64,000 nucleotides of DNA from Streptococcus sp. 'caviae' (GTDB lineage: Bacteria > Bacillota > Bacilli > Lactobacillales > Streptococcaceae): assembly GCF_001937065.1 (NCBI RefSeq), contig NZ_MOWR01000001.1:329769-393768 (forward strand). Direction: 5' to 3'. The translations under genes were made by a program, and so were the position numbers. Positions within the stretch are counted from its first letter, which is position 1. Each line of letters opens with the position of its first letter. The notes below the pieces were generated by a model. It was not told where the DNA came from, made no database searches, and was given only the letters and a program-made list of their open reading frames with translations. Below are positions 8,353 to 16,020 of the stretch, piece after piece.

Positions 8353-8581
8353 CGTACATAGAACGGTGATATTATCCTAATTGTATAAATACCTTACTCT
8401 ATAAATGTTATTATAAGCTCAAATAAGTAATAGCTAAATAATATCATGAATAAAACAACAACAAACGAATAGAATTGTTTATCATTGAACCATTTTCTTT
8501 TTTTTAAACAAACTGAAATTAATAAAAAGAAGAAAAAGATAATAACTTTAATAATAAGTTCCATAGAAGTTAGTTATAGTC

Positions 8582-8692
8582 CTAGAAAAAAGATTCTACA
8601 ATACCTACTGCGCATCCTGCTGCCATGCCAGCAGGTCCGCCCCATGCCCCAAGCAAGGCATCGCCAGCTTTTCCTGCTAGATATACTACTGG
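8582..8692 (-). pseudogene. Remnant of a class IIb bacteriocin core
   Basis: One frame encodes 36 residues ('AGKAGDALLGAWGGPAGMAA' then 'GCAVGIV'), rich in Gly and Ala with GxxxG spacing like NlmA/BlpM-type peptides, but it is preceded immediately by a stop and has no leader or start. It lies just downstream of the intact bacteriocin gene at 8731-8952. It is probably what is left of a decayed neighbour. Confidence 0.5.
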
Positions 8693-8730
8693 TTAACATT
8701 CTCAAAAAATCAGCCCTCTTCTTAAACATT

Positions 8731-8952
8731 TTACGGCATTTGAGAATCAATCCAACCCGCATAAACTCCTGCACCCGCTGCACATGCTAATGTCACATAC
8801 GGAGTAGCTGCCGCACAAGCTGATGCACCTTCTACAGCGCCAGCCATGCCTGCCGTAATATGTCTGTACAATCTTTGATTTCCGCCTTGGATGACCTCCA
8901 AATCTACCATATTAAGATTATCAAATTTTTTAATACTCCGAAATTCATACAT
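8731..8952 (-). CDS. Class IIb-type bacteriocin precursor
   Basis: This is a 73-residue peptide with a double-glycine leader (MYEFRSIKKFDNLNMVDLEV, then IQGG). The 49-residue core is Gly/Ala-rich ('ITAGMAGAVEGASACAAATP', then 'YVTLACAAGAGVYAG') with two Cys that could pair. GxxxG-like motifs suggest helix-helix packing, as in two-peptide bacteriocins. The start overlaps the end region of the membrane protein gene upstream (stop at 8961), so the three genes 9591 to 8731 form one operon. It could be the partner of the NlmA-like peptide. Confidence 0.78.
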   Translation of the reverse strand: MYEFRSIKKFDNLNMVDLEVIQGGNQRLYRHITAGMAGAVEGASACAAATPYVTLACAAGAGVYAGWIDSQMP

Positions 8953-8960
8953 AATAACAC

Positions 8961-9356
8961 CTAATCTTTCTTTATCTTAATGAAACTTAGTATAGCTAAT
9001 ATTGAGAAAAAAACTACTGTAAAATGGATATATAAATAAATTAAAATATCTGAATAGCTTCCCTGACTAATATTAACAATAGGAGAAATACTAGTTATCG
9101 CGATAACAACCAATGTTCTCCTGGAAAACAAATAGCTGAGAAAATTAAGAGAAAAATCAATCCATCTCATATTTTCAACTTTATCTTTGATAATAGCTAA
9201 AAATAATAGATAAATCATAAACTCAAATATAACACTTCCTATAATTAGAACTAAACTTTTTTCAATCTTAATATCAAGGAACAAGCCATTTAAAAAATTT
9301 AAAATCGTTGATATACAAATTACAGTGAGTAACTTAAAGATTTTTTTATTCTGCAT
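8961..9356 (-). CDS. Four-helix membrane protein, candidate bacteriocin immunity protein
   Basis: The 131-residue protein starts MQNKKIFKLLTVICISTILN and has four hydrophobic spans separated by short charged loops, with a Lys-rich tail. The ATG at 9356 was preferred because longer starts run back into the bacteriocin gene; it begins four bases after that gene's stop. Placement between two bacteriocin genes in one transcript points to self-protection. No named family is recognised. Confidence 0.65.
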   Translation of the reverse strand: MQNKKIFKLLTVICISTILNFLNGLFLDIKIEKSLVLIIGSVIFEFMIYLLFLAIIKDKVENMRWIDFSLNFLSYLFSRRTLVVIAITSISPIVNISQGSYSDILIYLYIHFTVVFFSILAILSFIKIKKD

Positions 9357-9360
9357 AATC

Positions 9361-9591
9361 TTACTGTGCCAATGCCCAAAGCGCTGCTGCCCCACAATAC
9401 TGAGCACCTAAAATAGCTCCAGGGAGGAAACCGGCGCCACCAGTAGCAAATCCACCAATAGCTGCACCTTGTATAGCACAGCCACCGATAGCTGTTGCTG
9501 CTTGCCCAAATGAAACCTTACCTCCCCCTTCAACAGCAGAAAGCACTTCCTTATCCATGACTTCAAATTGTTCAAATGCTTGTGTATACAT
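9361..9591 (-). CDS. NlmA-like (mutacin IV type) bacteriocin precursor
   Basis: The 76-residue peptide begins MYTQAFEQFEVMDKEVLSAV, then EGG. This is close to the NlmA leader of S. mutans mutacin IV as I remember it. The core is Gly/Ala-rich with GxxxG motifs and two Cys ('GQAATAIGGCAIQGAAIGGF', ending 'AQYCGAAALWALAQ'). Such peptides act in the target membrane, often in pairs. It is the first gene of an operon with an immunity-like membrane protein and a second bacteriocin. The promoter carries two ComE-type repeats and a good -10 (TATACT, 9646-9651). Confidence 0.85.
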   Translation of the reverse strand: MYTQAFEQFEVMDKEVLSAVEGGGKVSFGQAATAIGGCAIQGAAIGGFATGGAGFLPGAILGAQYCGAAALWALAQ

Positions 9592-9645
9592 AATAAATCC
9601 CCTTTTTTCATATTTATTTTGTCTGCTTGGCCAACCGATGATATT

Positions 9646-9712
9646 AGTATACCCTAATTTTTAAGCTGTGCACGTCTATGTCATGAACAGTTGTTATTTT
9701 GTCGTGAACGGT
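9646..9712 (-). promoter_or_regulatory. ComE-type promoter of the NlmA-like operon
   Basis: Minus-strand copies ACCGTTCACGACA (9700-9712) and ACTGTTCATGACA (9679-9691) are spaced 21 bp. The -10 TATACT is at 9646-9651 and no normal -35 is present, as expected for an activator-dependent promoter. The same repeat pair precedes the bacteriocin gene at 8047. The response regulator at 11256-12002 is the likely binder. Confidence 0.75.
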
Positions 9713-9851
9713 CATTTTGGGTTTATTTACAGAATTTTTAATAAGTATTATTTAATGTAGAAAGAAATTGACCGTGTATAAAATATTACTGCCGCATCTG
9801 CCATTATCTCTGTTTTGGGCTTGTATTAGGTGGTAAGATGTTAATAAAAAG

Positions 9852-9884
9852 ATGCGATTGCTATTATCCCCTAGCAATCGCACC
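9852..9884. terminator. Terminator of the comED operon
   Basis: A perfect 10-bp hairpin (GCGATTGCTA / TAGCAATCGC, loop of eight) lies just after the histidine kinase stop at 9898. The 306 bases between the kinase gene and the NlmA-like gene hold this hairpin and the bacteriocin promoter. I looked there for a double-glycine pheromone gene (comC) on both strands and found none. Confidence 0.8.
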
Positions 9885-9897
9885 ATTTGTTATAAAC

Positions 9898-11253
9898 TTA
9901 CCCTATCTCCAAAGTTTGCTGAAAGCGGCCATGTTTGATACTTGTTTTAAGATTCATATGAGGATAATCATTCAGTATCTCTCTAACATTAGCCAACCCC
10001 CACCCTCTGTCAAGTCCTTTAGAAGATTTGCCGCGCTCGTAAAGATCTGTCAGGCTAATATCCTGATGAAGCATGCTGTTTGCAATGATGAGAACAGTCT
10101 GTTCCTGATGTTTAAAGTAGGATACCTGTAATTTTCTATCATTAGACTCGGCAGCTCCTTCTATAGCATTGTCCAATAAAATAGAAAGCAGCCGGATAAA
10201 ATCAAGGAGAGTTAGATTAGGCCTGCCAATTTCCTCAGGAATCTCCACTTTTACCTGAATTCCATATTCGGCAGCCTGAGACAGTTTGGCTGAGAAAATA
10301 CTCTTAATCGCATCATCTCTGATAAGTGAAAGGTTGCCGATTTCAAAGTGGTCTGACTGCAAAAATCCAGCAGATCCTGCTGCCACCTCTTCAAAGGTTT
10401 GACGGACACTGGCCATATCATTGTGCTCAATACCATAGCGAAGACTGGCTAAAACATTAGCATAATCATGACGAAAAGAGCGGATATCTCTGTACAGGTG
10501 CTCTATCTCATGACTGTAATTTGTTAGATATCTTAATTCTTTTTCTTTCTGCTTTAACAGAACCAGCTCAAGGTGACTGGTCATTTTTTGATTTAAAGAA
10601 GCTATAAAGACAGGCACCGAAATCATAAAGACTAAACTCAGATACTTTCGAATATCCATAGCTGATTCTTCTGAAGTTAGACCAAGGTAGCTGAGGTTGT
10701 AGGACAGCCACTGAATGAAAGAATATAAGCTCAGCGTCATAATCGTTGGTTTGATAATGGAAACAGTAACTGATTGGTCTGCAATCTTAAAAAGGCTCTT
10801 AAAATCTACCTTCATTACACGTATAATTACTTCATTAATAAAAATAGCCCCCAGACATTGTAAACACGTTATTAAATTTACTGCCAATCCGCTACTACTG
10901 CTTGCTATATCAGGATAAAAGATATTAAAAATGTTAAAGACCAAAAAACGTGCGAGAATTTCAAATATAACCTTAGGATAAAGAGCACAGAACCATCTTA
11001 ACCAACTTTTTTTAGAAAGATTCCCAAACTTTGCTGCTAAAACATAAAGCAGACCGATATCCAGCAGATAATCTGAGTAAAATAACATTCTTGCAGGAAA
11101 GTAACCCAAAACTCCTGTAGATAAAACACCAAATCTATATTTAGCAGGTATTTTGATATGAGTTATTCTCTCAAATATTATTAGGATAGTCATTAAAATA
11201 GCCGTACGAGAAATGCTATAACTTAAAAAAACAGACAAAGTATTGTCAAGCAC
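9898..11253 (-). CDS. comD: ComD/BlpH-type sensor histidine kinase (HPK10)
   Basis: The 451-residue protein has six or seven membrane spans in the first ~220 residues, a cytoplasmic helix, and a kinase core. The H box is unusual for standard kinases but typical for HPK10 ('RSFRHDYANVLASL'), the N box is 'LLDNAIEGA' and the G box 'GWGLANVREIL'. The GTG at 11253 was chosen because GGAGGAAAG lies at the end of the response-regulator gene, five bases before it; this implies translational coupling. In streptococci this family senses exported peptide pheromones at the membrane and phosphorylates the partner regulator. A 24-codon longer start is possible but lacks a site. Confidence 0.88.
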   Translation of the reverse strand: MLDNTLSVFLSYSISRTAILMTILIIFERITHIKIPAKYRFGVLSTGVLGYFPARMLFYSDYLLDIGLLYVLAAKFGNLSKKSWLRWFCALYPKVIFEILARFLVFNIFNIFYPDIASSSSGLAVNLITCLQCLGAIFINEVIIRVMKVDFKSLFKIADQSVTVSIIKPTIMTLSLYSFIQWLSYNLSYLGLTSEESAMDIRKYLSLVFMISVPVFIASLNQKMTSHLELVLLKQKEKELRYLTNYSHEIEHLYRDIRSFRHDYANVLASLRYGIEHNDMASVRQTFEEVAAGSAGFLQSDHFEIGNLSLIRDDAIKSIFSAKLSQAAEYGIQVKVEIPEEIGRPNLTLLDFIRLLSILLDNAIEGAAESNDRKLQVSYFKHQEQTVLIIANSMLHQDISLTDLYERGKSSKGLDRGWGLANVREILNDYPHMNLKTSIKHGRFQQTLEIG

Positions 11254-11255
11254 TA

Positions 11256-12002
11256 TTACTTTCCTCCATGCAAAGCTTCCATTGCTCTGATTAATTCTTT
11301 TATTTTTGATCTGGCAACGATGCAAGTCTCACCATTTGGAAAATAAGCTACACGCTGACTATAATCTAATTTTGTGACATTCATCGGATTAACAGCATAG
11401 GAACGATGAGCCCTCAAAAAATGTGGGTCTCCTTCCATTTCAGCCAGAGTTCCATAAAACTCCATATAATCATACTGACCGTGAAGAATCAGTTTATGAG
11501 GGGTAGCTGACACTTCAATATAATAAATGTCCTTATAAGGCATCTGAATGCGAGAATAGTCATTTTCAAGAAGAAAAGTCTGGCCGGCAGCAGGCTGATT
11601 CAAGTTGCCAACCACATAATCCAAGGCCGCCTTTATCCGCTCAGCAAATTTTTCTGTCGAAACATTTTTATCAATAAAATCAAAAGCCGATACTTGATAC
11701 TGAAAGGTGAGGGGCATCAGCTCAGAGTGCGTCGTTACAAAAACGATAACCGCCTGATTGTCTTTTTCGCGGATGCGGCGCGCTATTTCCAGTCCTTTCT
11801 TTTCCTCATTTTTAATTTCAATATCTAAGAAAAAGATTTGATGATTGCCTTTTTCTTTAACCTCAGCTAATAGCTGATCAGGTTTTCCATGAAGTGAAAT
11901 CCTGCTCCCTAAGATATGCTGCTCGTGCAGATAATGAGTAATGATGTTTTCTATACGTGACTGCTGCTGAAACTCATCTTCTAAAACATAAACCTGTATC
12001 AC
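11256..12002 (-). CDS. comE: ComE/BlpR-type response regulator (LytTR DNA-binding)
   Basis: The 248-residue protein has a receiver domain (about 1-125, phospho-acceptor Asp in 'IFFLDIEI') and a LytTR domain (about 140-245, 'FLRAHRSYAVNPMNV'). LytTR regulators bind pairs of direct repeats two helical turns apart, as found upstream of the two bacteriocin genes here. It is cotranscribed with the kinase whose start lies three bases past its stop. In S. mutans the equivalent ComDE pair mainly drives bacteriocin genes. The 487 bases upstream (to 12489) contain only promoters. Confidence 0.9.
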   Translation of the reverse strand: MIQVYVLEDEFQQQSRIENIITHYLHEQHILGSRISLHGKPDQLLAEVKEKGNHQIFFLDIEIKNEEKKGLEIARRIREKDNQAVIVFVTTHSELMPLTFQYQVSAFDFIDKNVSTEKFAERIKAALDYVVGNLNQPAAGQTFLLENDYSRIQMPYKDIYYIEVSATPHKLILHGQYDYMEFYGTLAEMEGDPHFLRAHRSYAVNPMNVTKLDYSQRVAYFPNGETCIVARSKIKELIRAMEALHGGK

Positions 12003-12402
12003 TAATTTACTCCTGTCCTTTGAATTGAATGTCTATCAGAGAGTTAGCACTGATGAAAATTCAGCACCCATCCAAAGATAGACTCTCCTGCAGATTTCCA
12101 AGCTATGAATCACCAGAAACCTTTTCTCCAGCTCTTGCTAATTTAAAATCGACTGTTTTATTTCACTGCTGCTGCAATAATATAATTTTCATTTTAACAA
12201 AGGCGTGTTACAGCTTTATTAAGAGGCGCTTGGATGCAGAGTCAGCTGCTAAAAGCGAAAAAGTACTCTCATCGTGTTTCACAAAGACTATTCGTAATTT
12301 ATCATAAGCGTCTTTTCGCAATGACCTTATATAAAACAGCAAGAAAATATGACTAAATATTTTCTGACATCCAATAACCAATCACGGCTTCTCTGTCCAC
12401 TA

Positions 12403-12456
12403 TTTACATAAAATTGACAATATCAAGATAAAAATCATACAAAGTTTAGCTATAAT
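12403..12456 (+). promoter_or_regulatory. phoA promoter with PhoP-box-like repeats
   Basis: TTTACA (12403-12408) and TTGACA (12414-12419) are 11 bp apart, the spacing of PhoP half-sites TT(A/T/C)ACA known from Bacillus; the second also could serve as a -35. TATAAT lies at 12451-12456. Control by phosphate starvation is an inference from this spacing and from the enzyme encoded downstream. Confidence 0.4.
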
Positions 12457-12489
12457 CAAAGTGAACTTAATATAATGTTGGGGGAATTT

Positions 12490-14205
12490 ATGAAGTCAAA
12501 CTCTAAATCAGTGAAACGTTTTGGAATTGCTCTGGCAGCTTCGGCTATTTTGTTTGGTGCCTGCACCCAGTCAGGTTCGATCAAGTTAAATACTGATGCG
12601 GTCAACAGTTCAGCTGCAGCTAAAAAAACCGCAAACGGTAAAGATGTTGCTATGTATGACACCAAGCGGCCCAAGACAGAAGATTATTCCAAAGTCAATG
12701 AAAATCAGACTAAATATGTCTTTCTTTTCATTGGAGACGGCATGGGTGTTACTCCTGTCACAGCCGCTGAAAATTACTTGGGCATCAGCAAAACAAACAA
12801 GGGTGAGGTCTATCCTGATCGCATGAACTTTACAGAGATGCCGGTGATTGGTCTAAAGACCCAGTATGACTGCCACTCCTTTATTCCGGATTCGGCTTCA
12901 ACAGCAACAGCTTTTGGTACAGGAATTAAAACACAGACAGACACATTGGGACTTTCAGGAGATTTTTCAAAGTCTGCCGATTCGATTGCTGAAAAGGCTA
13001 AACGCGCTGGCAAATCAGTTGGAATCCTGTCCTCTGTAACGCTCAACCATGCGACACCGGCGGCTTTTTATGCCAACGAAGAATCCAGGGATTCTTATTA
13101 TGATATCGGGCTGCAGATGGCTAAAACGAATTTTGATTACTTTGCAGGAGGCTCTTTAAAGGACCGAACGGGAGAAAATGAGGATCAAAAAGATCTCTAC
13201 AAGGTCTTAAAGGAAAACGGCTATACAATAGCAGACACCAAGAAAAAAGCTAAAAAGATTGATGCGGACTCTAAAAAAGTATACTTGGTTGCTGAAGACC
13301 TGCAGGATGATGGTGCCATGACCTATAAAATTGACCAGAAAAAAGGCGATCAAGACTTAAATGATATGGTCAAAAAAGGTATTGAAGTCATGGAAGACGA
13401 CCCGGAAGGATTCTTCATGATGGCAGAATCCGGAAAAATCGACTGGGCCGAGCATGCTAACGATGCTGCAACAACGCTTAATGAGGTCATCGGTTTTCAG
13501 GATTCCATTCAGACTGCTATTCGCTTTTATAAGGAGCACCCTGATGATACCTTGATTATTGTGACAGCTGACCATGCGACGGGAGGATTTACCATCGGCA
13601 ATGAATCAACCGGCTATGAAACTTATCTTGAGCAGCTGACCCATCAAAAAGGATCGCAGGTCGAATTTGATAAGATTGTGACAGAAGCTCTTGAGAAAAA
13701 TCCTAACTTGACCTTCGAAGAATTTGCTCCGAAAATTCAAGATTTCTTTGGCTTAAAGCTAAAGGCTGACGCCCCTTCTGAAACAATAACCAATGCTCAG
13801 GAAGAAGATTACCTGAAACAGCAAGCCAAGGACCGGCTGCTTTGCTCCAAAGAAGAATACAACAACTTGAAAAAGGCCTTTGAGGACTCCAAGAAAGAAT
13901 CCGATCAGCAGGATACCAACTACGGCGGCTATATCCCAATTTCGATTACAGCCACAAGAATCTTAAACAAAAAATCAGGTCTGGCTTGGACCACCACAGA
14001 CCATTCCGGAGACAAGGTACCTGTCTATGCCATGGGATCCGGGGCTTACATGTTTGACGGTGAATTTGATGATACCGATGTAGCTGTTCGTATCGGCGAG
14101 GCAATGGGATTCAACGGCAAACCTGCCGGCCCTAAAGATGAGATGGAAAAGAAAACGAAAAAGCCTACAGGCGTAGGACAAAAACCGCCTAAGGCTAAAG
14201 AATAA
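12490..14205 (+). CDS. phoA: Alkaline phosphatase, lipoprotein
   Basis: The 571-residue protein has a lipoprotein signal peptide ending in lipobox 'LFGAC' (Cys about residue 25). Alkaline phosphatase motifs appear in order: 'FIGDGMGVTPVTAAE' (metal Asp), 'DSASTATAFGTG' (nucleophile Ser), 'TADHATGGF' and 'TTDHSGDKVPVYAMG' (zinc-binding Asp/His). It would hydrolyse phosphate monoesters outside the cell while anchored in the membrane. The start at 12490 follows TTGGGGGAA; the frame has an in-frame ATG five codons earlier without a site. An insertion of about 100 residues between the last two motifs is rich in Lys/Glu. A terminator follows. Confidence 0.93.
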   Translation: MKSNSKSVKRFGIALAASAILFGACTQSGSIKLNTDAVNSSAAAKKTANGKDVAMYDTKRPKTEDYSKVNENQTKYVFLFIGDGMGVTPVTAAENYLGISKTNKGEVYPDRMNFTEMPVIGLKTQYDCHSFIPDSASTATAFGTGIKTQTDTLGLSGDFSKSADSIAEKAKRAGKSVGILSSVTLNHATPAAFYANEESRDSYYDIGLQMAKTNFDYFAGGSLKDRTGENEDQKDLYKVLKENGYTIADTKKKAKKIDADSKKVYLVAEDLQDDGAMTYKIDQKKGDQDLNDMVKKGIEVMEDDPEGFFMMAESGKIDWAEHANDAATTLNEVIGFQDSIQTAIRFYKEHPDDTLIIVTADHATGGFTIGNESTGYETYLEQLTHQKGSQVEFDKIVTEALEKNPNLTFEEFAPKIQDFFGLKLKADAPSETITNAQEEDYLKQQAKDRLLCSKEEYNNLKKAFEDSKKESDQQDTNYGGYIPISITATRILNKKSGLAWTTTDHSGDKVPVYAMGSGAYMFDGEFDDTDVAVRIGEAMGFNGKPAGPKDEMEKKTKKPTGVGQKPPKAKE

Positions 14206-14225
14206 CAGTCTCTCTCATTTACTGA

Positions 14226-14262
14226 TAAAAAAAGGGGTAATCGCACATTGCCCCTTCTTTCA
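14226..14262 (+). terminator. Terminator after phoA
   Basis: A hairpin (GGGGTAAT / ATTGCCCC with one mismatch, loop of five) sits 20 bases after the phosphatase stop and is followed by TTCTTTC. Confidence 0.7.
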
Positions 14263-14263
14263 T

Positions 14264-14580
14264 AATGGAACACGGCTACGACACTGTGCAAAAAGATAGT
14301 TTCTCCCAGAGTCCTGCGACTCTTGGTCTTAAATTCGTCGTAGACGTCTGAACTCTCTGCGCCATGCAGGCATTGAGAGTTCTAGTCGTCCTGACGAGGG
14401 TGCGTCAACGAAATCTCAGATTTCTGACTTACCGCTTATTTTGCTGTGTGTCGCTTACGCCTTTGCGACACTATGTTTGGTTAGTCGATTTTACTAACCA
14501 AATATAGTTAGCGGGAGAGGCAGCCAATTCACTGTGGTGATTGGCGTTTGTTATCAAGTGCAGAGCACTTAGATAACAAT
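14264..14580. repeat. Array of consecutive hairpins, possible mobile repeat or structured RNA
   Basis: Within 320 bases there are at least seven stem-loops. They include AGAGTC-ctgc-GACTCT (14308-14323), an 8-bp stem GAACTCTC/GAGAGTTC (14350-14382), GAAATC-tca-GATTTC (14410-14424), GTGTCGC/GCGACAC (14448-14471), a 10-bp perfect stem TTTGGTTAGT/ACTAACCAAA (14476-14502), CCAATtCAC/GTGATTGG (14524-14545) and TTATCAAGTGC/GCACTTaGATAA (about 14550-14577). TACGAC near 14277 and GTCGTA near 14337 could form an outer stem. No ORF of note exists. It lies between the phoA terminator and the next gene, and would be in that gene's leader if transcribed. Confidence 0.6.
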
Positions 14581-14611
14581 CCTCTGCCGTATCTTAAGTA
14601 AAGGAGAACAC

Positions 14612-15208
14612 ATGAAAAAATATGCACTGCCTTTGCTGCTCCTTCCTCTGCTTTTTGTGATCTTTGGCAGCAGCAGGGCAAAAAGCGAAACACGTTTACT
14701 AAAAACAGAGCCGCGGCTGCAGAAAAAATTTGATGCAGACACTGTCAAAATGCCTGAACAGAAGTTTAACCGCAGCAAACTAAATACCTACAGCGAAATA
14801 TACAGCTATCTGAAATCAACATTTGGCAAGCCAATCAAAAGCGAAAATACTCAAACCGGTGATGGTATTTTTTTAAAGGCTGATTATTTTAAAGATAAGA
14901 TCAGCGGCAATCAGTACTTTGTGGCAAGCAACACCATTCCGGACTATTCTCAAAGTCAATTTGTTTATTACGGCATTATCGCTTATTCTCAAAAAGCCCT
15001 GGATATCGGGCTGAAAACAACAGACTACTATTATCAAAAAAAGAAAATTTTGCTGAGCAGCCGCTACGATCCTTACATTATGGGTGATGTTGCTATTTCT
15101 TACCGTGAAATCCCAGTCACTAAAAAACAGAAAGCTTACGGCATTTCTATTTTCAATACGAAAGAATATAAAACATTCCAAGAAGCTGTTTTAAGCAAAA
15201 CGGAATAG
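14612..15208 (+). CDS. Secreted protein of unknown function
   Basis: The 198-residue protein has a signal peptide (MKKYALPLLLLPLLFVIFGS, cleavage after about residue 23 in 'SSRAKSE') and a mature domain rich in Tyr and Lys with no Cys. A ribosome site AAAGGAG precedes the ATG. It is followed ten bases after its stop by another exported protein gene, so they are probably cotranscribed. No family is recognised. The long structured leader upstream (14264-14580) is the only visible regulatory feature. Confidence 0.7.
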   Translation: MKKYALPLLLLPLLFVIFGSSRAKSETRLLKTEPRLQKKFDADTVKMPEQKFNRSKLNTYSEIYSYLKSTFGKPIKSENTQTGDGIFLKADYFKDKISGNQYFVASNTIPDYSQSQFVYYGIIAYSQKALDIGLKTTDYYYQKKKILLSSRYDPYIMGDVAISYREIPVTKKQKAYGISIFNTKEYKTFQEAVLSKTE

Positions 15209-15218
15209 AAAGAAGACG

Positions 15219-15875
15219 ATGAAATCAATTAAAAATGTTAGCAAAGTTCTTATCATTTGCAGCCTTGCCGCCTTTGCCGTTGTTTTCCTGCTGCTGTTTC
15301 AAACAGAGCAGGCAGCTGCCCGGCAAAATTTTGAGCAGATAAACTGCCAGCCGGTTTTTCATAATAGGAAGGAATTCCGCAGCCAATTGCTAAAAGAAGA
15401 GCACGGTCATCAGCATGACCATCACGAACCGCAAACAGAAAAGCAGACTGTTTGGAATCTGCAGAAAGCAGACCGTTTAAGACAGAAGATGATGGTTTAC
15501 CGACCGTCAAATCAGGGGCGTTTCAGAGAATACTGGGTGGGAACATCCCTTAAATGGAAAGGCGTCAGCCTGCCCAACCAGGTTATCAGCAATGTCAAAA
15601 ATAAGCAGACATTTCATGTCAGCATTGACGGGAAGGACCGCCAGCTGCAGTATTCAAAAACCGGCGAGCAGGCCGGCTGGAATGTTGTTGCCGTTTTTTC
15701 CAATCAAAACGATGCAAAGGCCAGTAAAAAACACACTTACTTTTTTATCATAAACGATAGGAAAGAAGCGCTAATTATTGAGCCTGTCTCGCTTAACCGT
15801 AAGCATATAGCATTTACAAGCAAGGTCAGCCGCCAGCTGCTTTCTGTTTTTACCAGCATTCTTGCTGAACACTAA
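15219..15875 (+). CDS. Exported protein with His-rich segment (possibly DUF4767-like)
   Basis: The 218-residue protein has an N-terminal hydrophobic segment (residues 8-28, uncleaved anchor or signal) and then a His cluster 'HGHQHDHHEPQ' (about residues 62-72) that could bind a metal. The following 'VWNLQKADRLRQKMM...QGRFREYW' resembles the start of DUF4767 domains of streptococcal and lactobacillal cell-surface proteins; this match is from memory and weak. It is the second gene of a pair with the secreted protein at 14612. Confidence 0.6.
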   Translation: MKSIKNVSKVLIICSLAAFAVVFLLLFQTEQAAARQNFEQINCQPVFHNRKEFRSQLLKEEHGHQHDHHEPQTEKQTVWNLQKADRLRQKMMVYRPSNQGRFREYWVGTSLKWKGVSLPNQVISNVKNKQTFHVSIDGKDRQLQYSKTGEQAGWNVVAVFSNQNDAKASKKHTYFFIINDRKEALIIEPVSLNRKHIAFTSKVSRQLLSVFTSILAEH

Positions 15876-16020
15876 AGCAAAAGAAAAGCTCTGCCGGACT
15901 GCCTTTACAGGCCTTTAATGCTGGAGAAAGTCATGGGCAGTCGTCAAATCGGTTTTCCTCATTTGCTATCGGCAAATTCAGGCAGAAAGCGGGGCAAACA
16001 GCCCCATCATTTGAGGCTGC

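Noticed and set aside
8485..8790. 101-codon plus-strand ORF in the bacteriocin region
   Set aside because: It lies opposite bacteriocin remnants, is Lys-rich then Pro/His-rich, and has no ribosome site.
9838..10131. 97-codon plus-strand ORF with GGTGG just before it, checked as comC
   Set aside because: The frame before GGTGG has no start codon or leader-like sequence, and most of the ORF lies inside comD antisense.
12029..12307. 92-codon plus-strand ORF upstream of phoA, checked as a possible comC
   Set aside because: It has no double-glycine leader and a Cys-rich, low-quality sequence; it overlaps the comE promoter region.
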